From positions 1-8,622 of the forward strand of contig VEPB01000440.1 in NCBI GenBank assembly GCA_012026715.1: a DNA stretch of 8,622 bases, written 5' to 3'. Source of the DNA: Methylococcaceae bacterium. Its GTDB lineage: Bacteria > Pseudomonadota > Gammaproteobacteria > Methylococcales > Methylococcaceae. The notes under the pieces are model-generated. The model saw nothing but the letters and a program-made list of their open reading frames with translations. It was not told the origin of the DNA and searched no databases. This document shows, one piece after another, positions 1 to 5,722 of this stretch. The number at the start of each line of letters is the position of its first letter. The first letter of the stretch is position 1. A program made the position numbers and the translations under genes.

Positions 1-1128
1 GAGGTGGTAGACGCGACGTTTCGGCAATACCCGCAAGGCAGCCTGATCGCTGCACTGGACGAGGAAGCCAAGGCCCTCCACCGGCGCAGTGATAGCCTGG
101 TGGCCGGCTATCCCATGATCTACCTGCAATGGATCGACGACCGGGTCATGAATGCCCGTGGCGTAGTGCAAATTCAGACCGGCTATCAGGTGCCCTTCTG
201 GATGTGGAACCAGCGATCCGCGAGCCGCGCGGTTGCCGAGGATGCCGATAAAGCGACCAGCAGCTTCGCGGCAGCCGTCAAACACGAGGTGGCCGGTCTG
301 GTGCGCGATGCCCTGTGGAACCTGGAACTGGTTCAGAACCGGAGAGAAATGGCCCAACAGGTCTTCGACTTCTCCCGGCAACTTCACGCCGCCGTCAAAC
401 GCCGCGTGGAATTAGGTGATCTTGCCCGCTCCGATCAGTTGCTGGCGGAAAGTGACATGCTGGAAAAGCAGTCGCAATTGACTCTGGCGGAAGCGGACGT
501 CATGCACGCCCGCAAGGCTTACTCCAACCTCACCCGGCTGGACAAAGCACCGGTACGTTTCGTTGAAGTGCAAACCGGATTGGCCGAAATCACCCCGCAG
601 CATCCAGCCGTGGCCGCGGCTTCGGCCCTGATCGAACGGGCCCAGGCCGAGGTGGAATTCACCCGGCTGTCGAAACAGGGCAATCAGCCCTCGATCATGC
701 TCGGAACGCAGCATGACAAAGCCAATAAAATCGACGGATTCAACAACGAAACCAATCTGGTGCTGCAGATTCCCATCGGTGGCAATGCCTGGAATGCCCC
801 TGCGGTCGCCCAATCCAGCCTCGCGCTGACCCAGAAGGTGGTGGACCGCGACACCCTGTTGCGCCAGTTGGAAAAAGCGCTCCACGAAGCCAAACATAAC
901 CTCGAAGTTGACCAAATGCTGTTGCAGATCGCCGACCAACGTAAATCCATCGCCGAAACCCACTCCAAGATGAGCAAGCTGGCTTTCGAAAGCGGCGAGA
1001 TCCAACTGATCGACTATTTGAAGATCCTCGCCACCGCCCAGGCCGCCATCCGCGACGCCAAGGAACGCTCCATCAGCCTGCAGCGGGATATCGCAAGCTT
1101 TAACCAGGTCATCGGAGCAATGCCATGA
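1..1128 (+). CDS. TolC/CzcC-family outer-membrane efflux protein, 5' end missing
   Basis: This is the outer-membrane channel component of the tripartite metal efflux pump encoded by this operon. The frame is already open at base 1, and no signal peptide or N-terminal first helix is visible, so the true start lies upstream. The GTG at base 4 is not credible as a start. About 375 residues remain of a family usually a little over 400 long. The fragment is largely alpha-helical, as expected for the periplasmic tunnel. It has the characteristic helix motif RVELGDLARSDQLLAESD (about 402-455) and a matching second-repeat segment, LAFESGEIQLIDYLKI (about 979-1026), which are the paired OEP-repeat signatures. 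A short beta-rich part lies between them (about 660-790). The TGA stop overlaps the ATG of the adaptor gene by four bases, which supports co-translation. Family assignment is firm; the specific substrate cannot be read from this subunit. Confidence 0.9.
   Translation, partial: EVVDATFRQYPQGSLIAALDEEAKALHRRSDSLVAGYPMIYLQWIDDRVMNARGVVQIQTGYQVPFWMWNQRSASRAVAEDADKATSSFAAAVKHEVAGLVRDALWNLELVQNRREMAQQVFDFSRQLHAAVKRRVELGDLARSDQLLAESDMLEKQSQLTLAEADVMHARKAYSNLTRLDKAPVRFVEVQTGLAEITPQHPAVAAASALIERAQAEVEFTRLSKQGNQPSIMLGTQHDKANKIDGFNNETNLVLQIPIGGNAWNAPAVAQSSLALTQKVVDRDTLLRQLEKALHEAKHNLEVDQMLLQIADQRKSIAETHSKMSKLAFESGEIQLIDYLKILATAQAAIRDAKERSISLQRDIASFNQVIGAMP
1114..1117 (+). promoter_or_regulatory. Ribosome binding site of the adaptor gene
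   Basis: A GGAG core lies 7 nt before the ATG at 1125, inside the last codons of the outer-membrane factor gene. Together with the ATGA overlap it fixes the adaptor start. Confidence 0.6.
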
Positions 1129-2219
1129 AGCTTGCCATTGCCGCCTTGCTGCTGGTGTCGTTCGGCCAGCCGGCCATGGCCCTGGAGGGGTTGATCAAGC
1201 TCGATTCCGAACAGGCCGGCCATATCGGCGTACAGACGCTGCTACCGGTCCCGACCGCCTCGGTTCCGCTGGTCCGCGCCCCGGCTCGAGTCAGCCTGCC
1301 GCCGCAAAATGAATACGTCGTCAGCGCCCCCCAAGGTGGGTTGGTGACCAAGGTGGACGTGGCCCTGGGCGTCAGGGTGGCCAATGGCCAGCCCCTGGCA
1401 CGGATCGAAAGCCCCAGCCTGGTCGGTTTGCAGCGTTCTTTTCTCGACGCGGTCAATACCCACGAATTGGCTCGAAACAAGTTGGCGAGAGACAAGACCC
1501 TACTGGCGGAAGGCATCATCTCGACAATGCGCTGGCAAGAGACCCGCAGCGATTACGAACGTACCGCCACGGCCCTGTCGGAAGCCGAACAGGTCCTGAC
1601 GATAGCCGGCATCGACGCGGCCGACATCAGCCGAGTCAAAAAAAGCCACCGAATCGACAGCCACTACACCGTGCGCTCGCCTGCCGATGGCGTCGTTCTG
1701 GAGCGCATGGCCGTGGTCGGTCAGCGGCTAGACCCGATGACGCCGCTGTTCCGCATCGGAAAATTGGATGAGCTGTGGCTGGAGATCGACATGCCACAGG
1801 AACGCTTGCCGGAAATCCGCCTGGACGATCGCATTCAGGTGGAAGGGCTGGACCTGCATGCCAGGATCACCCACGTCGGCCAGAACATCACGCCGGGCAC
1901 TCAGAGCACCTTGGTAAGGGCGGTGCTGGAAAACCGGGGGGACCCGCTCAAGCCCGGCCAGCATGTCACGGTCGTGCTGTTGCACGCCAGCACCGACAAG
2001 CTGTTCAAGGTTCCGCTGACAGCCGTGGTCAGCCAGGAAGGGCGCGACTATGTGTTCGTCCGAGTCGAGGGCGGTTTCGCGCCGCGCCGCGTGGCCATCG
2101 CCAGCCGCGATTCCCACCAGGCCATCGTTCATGAAGGACTTACCGAAGCCGATGCGGTGGCGGTACAGGGGGTCGCAGCCCTGAAGGCAGCCTGGGTAGG
2201 CATTGGGAGCGAGGAATAG
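1125..2219 (+). CDS. Efflux RND periplasmic adaptor subunit (membrane fusion protein, CzcB type)
   Basis: This protein bridges the inner-membrane pump and the outer-membrane channel in the periplasm. The 364-residue product starts with a good Sec signal peptide (Lys2, hydrophobic 3-13, predicted cleavage after AMA at residue 19). It then follows the adaptor domain order. The first half of the lipoyl domain is about 64-98 (SAPQGGLV ... G88Q P LARIESP). A short helical hairpin follows at about 99-158, then the second lipoyl half at about 180-212 (VRSPADGVV ... GQRLDPMTPLFRI). A beta-barrel domain (about 213-285) and a membrane-proximal domain (about 286-355, VPLTAVVSQEGRDYVFV) complete it. There is no His-rich, Met-rich or YHS-like metal-binding extension at the mature N terminus, unlike CusB or some CzcB proteins. 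The length is near the lower end for the family. The gene overlaps its upstream neighbour by 4 bp and the permease gene by 1 bp. The family is certain; the metal is unknown. Confidence 0.95.
   Translation: MKLAIAALLLVSFGQPAMALEGLIKLDSEQAGHIGVQTLLPVPTASVPLVRAPARVSLPPQNEYVVSAPQGGLVTKVDVALGVRVANGQPLARIESPSLVGLQRSFLDAVNTHELARNKLARDKTLLAEGIISTMRWQETRSDYERTATALSEAEQVLTIAGIDAADISRVKKSHRIDSHYTVRSPADGVVLERMAVVGQRLDPMTPLFRIGKLDELWLEIDMPQERLPEIRLDDRIQVEGLDLHARITHVGQNITPGTQSTLVRAVLENRGDPLKPGQHVTVVLLHASTDKLFKVPLTAVVSQEGRDYVFVRVEGGFAPRRVAIASRDSHQAIVHEGLTEADAVAVQGVAALKAAWVGIGSEE
2206..2209 (+). promoter_or_regulatory. Ribosome binding site of the permease gene
   Basis: A GGAG core lies 9 nt before the GTG start at 2219. 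A second purine-rich stretch (GAGGAA, 2211-2216) lies closer. Both are within the end of the adaptor gene, and either could pair with 16S rRNA. Confidence 0.45.
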
Positions 2220-5200
2220 TGGCCGCGCTGATTCAGTTTGCCCTGACCCAGCGACTGCTGGTCCTGCTACTGGCGGCCCTATTGTCGCTTGGCGGATACC
2301 TGGCGGCCATGGCGCTGCCCATCGACGCTTTTCCGGACGTGTCACCGACCCAGGTGAAGGTCATCGTCAAAGCTCCGGGGATGACCCCGGAAGAAGTGGA
2401 AACCCGGATCACCGCCCCGATCGAGGTCGAATTGCTGGGCATACCTCGACAGGTGATGCTGCGCTCCATTGCGAAATATGCACTGACCGATATCACCATC
2501 GACTTCGAGGAAGGCACCGACATCTATTGGGCGCGGCAACAGGTCGCCGAACGTCTCAACGGCGCATGGGGCAACCTGCCGGCCGATGCATCCGGCGGCA
2601 TCGCCCCGATGACCACACCGCTCGGCGAAATGTTCATGTTCACGGTGGAAGGTGGAGACCTCAGCCTGATGGAACGACGCAACCTATTGGACTGGGTGAT
2701 ACGCCCGGCGCTTCGCACCGTACCCGGTGTGGCCGACGTTAATACGCTGGGTGGATTGGTCCGCAGTTTTGAAGTCATTCCCGACAATGCCCGCTTGTCG
2801 GCGCGGGGGGTCTCCATCAATCAGCTGTTGCAGGCCTTACAAGCCAACAACCGAAACGACGGCGCCGGGCGCCTTATCGAAGGCGAGGAAGCCCTCCTGG
2901 TGCGAGCCGAAGGCCGGATCAAGGATCTGGAAGACGTCCGTTCCATCGTGGTCGACACCCGCTCCGGCGTAGCCATCACCGTCGCCGACCTGGCCGAGGT
3001 GCGCATCGGCGCCTTGACCCGATATGGGGCCGTGAGCCAGAACGGCACCGGCGAAATTTCCGAAGGCTTGGTACTTGGACTTCGGGGAGCGAATGCGCGC
3101 CTGGTCGTGGATGGGGTGCAACGAAAACTCGATGAAATCATGCCAACCTTGCCGAAAGACGTACACATCGACGTGTTCTACAACCGCGGGCATCTGGTCG
3201 AACGCGCCGTGCACACGGTGGTCAAGGCGCTCAGCGAAGCCGTTATCCTCGTCGTCATCCTGCTGATCCTGTTCCTTGGCGATTTGCGTCCTGCTTTGAC
3301 GGTAGCCTTTTCCCTGCCCTTGGCCGCTTTGTTCACCTTCATCATGATGCGGGCCTTCGGAATGTCGGCCAATCTGATGAGCTTGGGAGGCTTGGCAATC
3401 GCCATCGGCATGCTGGTGGATGCCGCCGTGGTGGTCGTGGAAAACATCGCCACCATGCTGTCCGGACAGGGGGCGGCGGCAATCCGTCCGCAATTGCATC
3501 TGGTCTATCGGGCCACCCAGGAAGTCGCCGCACCAGTAACCTCCGGTATTTGCATCATCGTCATCGTGTTCCTGCCGTTGCTCACCCTGCAAGGTCTCGA
3601 AGGCAAACTGTTTGCTCCGGTCGCATTGACCATCGTGTTTGCCCTGAGCGGTTCGCTTTTGCTGTCGCTGACCGTCATTCCGGTGCTGTCATCGTTCCTG
3701 CTGAAGCGGGTTGAACACCGCGAACCTTGGTTGCCCCGCATGTTGCATCGGCTCTACAAGCCCACACTCATCTGGGCGCTCGGCCATTCCCGCTGGATTC
3801 TGTCCGGCGCGGCGCTGCTAATGGCGCTGACCGTAGTGGTGTACGGCCAGATCGGCAAGACGTTTATGCCAACCATGGATGAAGGAGACCTCATCGTACA
3901 AGTGGAGAAGCTCCCATCCATTACCCTGGACGAATCGGTGCGACTCGACCGGCGCATTCAGAAAGCCATCCTCGACCACGTACCGGAAGTGACTCGTGTG
4001 GTTGCGCGGGTCGGCGCCGATGAAATTGGGCTGGATCCAATGGGTCTTAACGAAACCGACACCTTTCTGATCCTGAAACCAAGGGACGAGTGGCGCACCA
4101 AAGACAAGGATGCGCTACAAGACAGTATTCGCAGGGTGCTTGAGACGATCCCCGGTATTGCCTTCGGTTTTACCCAACCGATTCAAATGCGGGTGACCGA
4201 AATGTTGACCGGGGTTCGGGGTGATGTCGCGGTTAAGCTTTACGGAACCGACCTTGCCACCTTAAATCAGATGGCTGAGCAGATTGCAGAAACCTTAAGG
4301 CACTTGCCGGGCGCCTCGGATGTATTCACCATTCGAAATGAAGGCATGCAGTACCTGCAGGTCCGGATCGATCGTCTGGCGGCAGGCCGGCTGGGTCTGA
4401 ACGTCGATCAACTGGAGCAAATGCTGCGCGCCCAGATTGAAGGGCTCAAGCTCGGCGTGGTTCAGGAAGGTATTCAGCGTACCCCTCTGCTGCTGCGGGG
4501 ATCTGGAGATCCGGCCAGCTTTGCCGCACTCCAGGTGACGCTCCCGAATGGTGAACGGGTTCCGCTATCTGCGGTTGCCAAAACGGAACGGGTCGAAGGC
4601 GTCGTGAGCGTGCGCCGCGAACACGGCCAACGTTTTGCGGTGGTCCGCTGCAACGTCAGAAACCGGGATCTCGTCGGATTCGTCGAGGATGCACGAAAAG
4701 CGGTCGCCGGCCAGATTGAACTCCCGCCCGGTTACTACATACAGTGGGGTGGGCAATTCGAAAATCAGCAGCGGGCAGCGGCTCGACTGACCCTTGTTAT
4801 CCCTGTAGCCATCGGCCTAATCTTTCTGTTGCTGTTCTCCACCTTTGGATCAGTGAAACAAGCAATCCTGGTACTGTCCAACATTCCATTGGCGATGATC
4901 GGAGGAGTCTTCGCACTGTGGTTCTCGGGCGAATACCTGTCTGTTCCGGCATCGGTGGGGTTTATTGCATTACTTGGCATCGCGGTCCTCAATGGCGTTG
5001 TTATGGTTAGTTACTTCAACCAGTTGCGCGCTTTTGGCCTGAACAGCGTGAATGTTGTCATCGAAGGGTCTCTACGACGTTTGCGTCCGGTCATGATGAC
5101 CGCCAGCATCGCCGCCTTCGGTCTCGTTCCGCTGCTGTTCGCGACCGGGCCCGGGTCAGAAATCCAGCGCCCACTGGCGGTGGTTGTCATCGGCGGTTTG

Positions 5201-5260
5201 GTCACGTCGACGCTGCTCACCCTGGTGTTGCTGCCTATTCTGTACCGGCGATTTGGCTGA
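2219..5260 (+). CDS. CusA/CzcA-family heavy-metal efflux RND permease
   Basis: This is the proton-driven inner-membrane pump of the heavy-metal (HME) RND family. At 1013 residues it has the normal length. The GTG start gives the standard beginning (IQFALTQRLLVLLLAALLSL, TM1 about 6-30), followed by the family motif LPIDAFPDVSPTQV. The porter domains lie between TM1-TM2 and between TM7 (about 526-545) and TM8 (about 857). TM2-TM6 lie around 340-510 and TM8-TM12 from about 857 to the end, with signatures GIAVLNGVVM (from 920) and LRPVMMTA. The TM4 motif AIGMLVDAAVVVVEN spans 395-409 and keeps Asp401 and Glu408 of the proton relay. It has Ala395 where CzcA has its first Asp, as CusA-type pumps do. 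The porter region reads like CzcA (GVRGDVAVKLYG from 665). Positions matching CusA Met573 and Met672 appear to be Gln561 and Glu661. The frame is intact. Family is certain; the exported metal (Cu/Ag versus divalent Zn/Co/Cd/Ni) is undecided. Confidence 0.97.
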   Translation: MAALIQFALTQRLLVLLLAALLSLGGYLAAMALPIDAFPDVSPTQVKVIVKAPGMTPEEVETRITAPIEVELLGIPRQVMLRSIAKYALTDITIDFEEGTDIYWARQQVAERLNGAWGNLPADASGGIAPMTTPLGEMFMFTVEGGDLSLMERRNLLDWVIRPALRTVPGVADVNTLGGLVRSFEVIPDNARLSARGVSINQLLQALQANNRNDGAGRLIEGEEALLVRAEGRIKDLEDVRSIVVDTRSGVAITVADLAEVRIGALTRYGAVSQNGTGEISEGLVLGLRGANARLVVDGVQRKLDEIMPTLPKDVHIDVFYNRGHLVERAVHTVVKALSEAVILVVILLILFLGDLRPALTVAFSLPLAALFTFIMMRAFGMSANLMSLGGLAIAIGMLVDAAVVVVENIATMLSGQGAAAIRPQLHLVYRATQEVAAPVTSGICIIVIVFLPLLTLQGLEGKLFAPVALTIVFALSGSLLLSLTVIPVLSSFLLKRVEHREPWLPRMLHRLYKPTLIWALGHSRWILSGAALLMALTVVVYGQIGKTFMPTMDEGDLIVQVEKLPSITLDESVRLDRRIQKAILDHVPEVTRVVARVGADEIGLDPMGLNETDTFLILKPRDEWRTKDKDALQDSIRRVLETIPGIAFGFTQPIQMRVTEMLTGVRGDVAVKLYGTDLATLNQMAEQIAETLRHLPGASDVFTIRNEGMQYLQVRIDRLAAGRLGLNVDQLEQMLRAQIEGLKLGVVQEGIQRTPLLLRGSGDPASFAALQVTLPNGERVPLSAVAKTERVEGVVSVRREHGQRFAVVRCNVRNRDLVGFVEDARKAVAGQIELPPGYYIQWGGQFENQQRAAARLTLVIPVAIGLIFLLLFSTFGSVKQAILVLSNIPLAMIGGVFALWFSGEYLSVPASVGFIALLGIAVLNGVVMVSYFNQLRAFGLNSVNVVIEGSLRRLRPVMMTASIAAFGLVPLLFATGPGSEIQRPLAVVVIGGLVTSTLLTLVLLPILYRRFG

Positions 5261-5262
5261 AC

Positions 5263-5266
5263 GGAG
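5263..5266 (+). promoter_or_regulatory. Ribosome binding site deciding the DUF3240 start
   Basis: GGAG lies 7 nt before the GTG at 5274, just after the permease stop. It supports this GTG rather than the longer ATG frame that begins at 5184 inside the permease gene. Confidence 0.6.
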
Positions 5267-5273
5267 TGCCTGC

Positions 5274-5576
5274 GTGACTGACCAATATTTGCTTACTTTA
5301 ACCATCGCCCCCGCCATCGAAGAGAACCTGGTGGACTGGCTTTTAGAAAATCAAGGGCAGATTGGGTTTAGCAGCTTCCCGGTCAATGGCCATTCCAGCC
5401 ATCCGGAAGATCTGTCCCTGGCGGAACAGGTGGCCGGGCGGCAAAAGCAGGTGCGTTTTCAGATCCATCTCGATACAGAACGGGTGTCCACACTTCTCAG
5501 CCAACTTCGTCGGGATTTCGCTGGAGCCGGTCTGCACTACTGGGTATCGCCGGTCCTGGACAGCGGGCGGATCTAA
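5274..5576 (+). CDS. DUF3240 family protein, PII/CutA1-like, RND-operon associated
   Basis: A small, probably cytoplasmic protein of 100 residues whose biochemical role is not established. There is no signal peptide or membrane segment. The sequence alternates strand-helix-strand twice: YLLTLTIAP (5-13), helix 14-26, IGFSSFPV (30-37), a central loop, VRFQIHL (60-66), helix 68-82, LHYWVSPV (87-94). This is the ferredoxin-like pattern of PII and CutA1 proteins. The central loop holds LSLAEQVAGR (47-56), a conserved stretch of DUF3240, and a HxxH pair (His40, His43) that could bind metal. The start is the GTG at 5274, with a good ribosome site and only 13 nt after the permease stop. An upstream in-frame ATG at 5184 would add 30 residues read from inside the permease and is rejected. 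DUF3240 genes are known to sit beside heavy-metal RND pumps, so a sensing or modulating role is plausible, but this is inference. Confidence 0.88.
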   Translation: MTDQYLLTLTIAPAIEENLVDWLLENQGQIGFSSFPVNGHSSHPEDLSLAEQVAGRQKQVRFQIHLDTERVSTLLSQLRRDFAGAGLHYWVSPVLDSGRI

Positions 5577-5595
5577 CACAGGCCCGGTCTTTGAG

Positions 5596-5612
5596 CCGCA
5601 CGCTTAGTGCGG
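5596..5612 (+). terminator. Small hairpin after the efflux operon, possible weak terminator
   Basis: A perfect 6-bp stem CCGCAC/GTGCGG encloses a 5-nt loop GCTTA, starting 20 nt after the DUF3240 stop. It has no run of T after it, so it is not a canonical intrinsic terminator. It may instead be an RNA 3'-end stabiliser, or chance. Confidence 0.3.
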
Positions 5613-5652
5613 GAATGTGTGCTGGATCACTTCTCAGTGGTTGTCGAGACGT

Positions 5653-5685
5653 TAGGCTTTATGCAAACCGCCCTAGGCTTGCCTA
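5653..5685. promoter_or_regulatory. Palindrome with upstream direct-repeat half, possible operator
   Basis: TAGGC-TT-GCCTA (5674-5685) is a perfect 5-2-5 inverted repeat. A copy of TAGGCTT occurs at 5653-5659, exactly 21 bp (two helical turns) before its second copy at 5674-5680. The element ends 37 bp before the ATG at 5723, where a transcription factor site or promoter would be expected. No convincing -35/-10 pair was found. With such short repeats chance is possible. Confidence 0.25.
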
Positions 5686-5709
5686 TGCCTTCCTCGCATC
5701 CGATGAACT

Positions 5710-5713
5710 GGAG
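5710..5713 (+). promoter_or_regulatory. Ribosome binding site of the DUF1631 gene
   Basis: GGAG lies 9 nt before the ATG at 5723 and supports that start. Confidence 0.5.
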
Positions 5714-5722
5714 TGAATCCTC

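Noticed and set aside
4..6. GTG as the true start of the outer-membrane factor
   Set aside because: The frame continues upstream to base 1, and the product would lack the signal peptide and first helix required by the family.
412..1005. 197-residue open frame on the - strand
   Set aside because: It lies wholly inside the outer-membrane factor gene, has no recognisable family, and is a composition shadow of a GC-rich coding strand.
1728..2345. 205-residue open frame on the - strand across the adaptor/permease junction
   Set aside because: It is antisense to two certain genes, and its proline-, arginine- and glutamine-rich product has no domain pattern.
2203..2742. 179-residue open frame on the + strand
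   Set aside because: It overlaps the permease start in another frame, and its low-complexity Gly/Arg/Thr-rich product is a frame shadow.
2837..3592. 251-residue open frame on the - strand
   Set aside because: It is antisense to the permease. Its composition is rich in His, Gln and Asp, typical of reversed hydrophobic codons, with no signatures.
5184..5273. Longer ATG start for the DUF3240 protein, adding 30 residues
   Set aside because: The extra residues are read out of frame from the permease C terminus. The GTG at 5274 has a proper ribosome site and matches the family start.
5641..5664. Sigma-70 promoter with -35 TTGTCG and an AT-rich -10 near TTATGC
   Set aside because: The spacing between the two boxes is about 13 nt, far from the 17 nt optimum, and no better pair was found.
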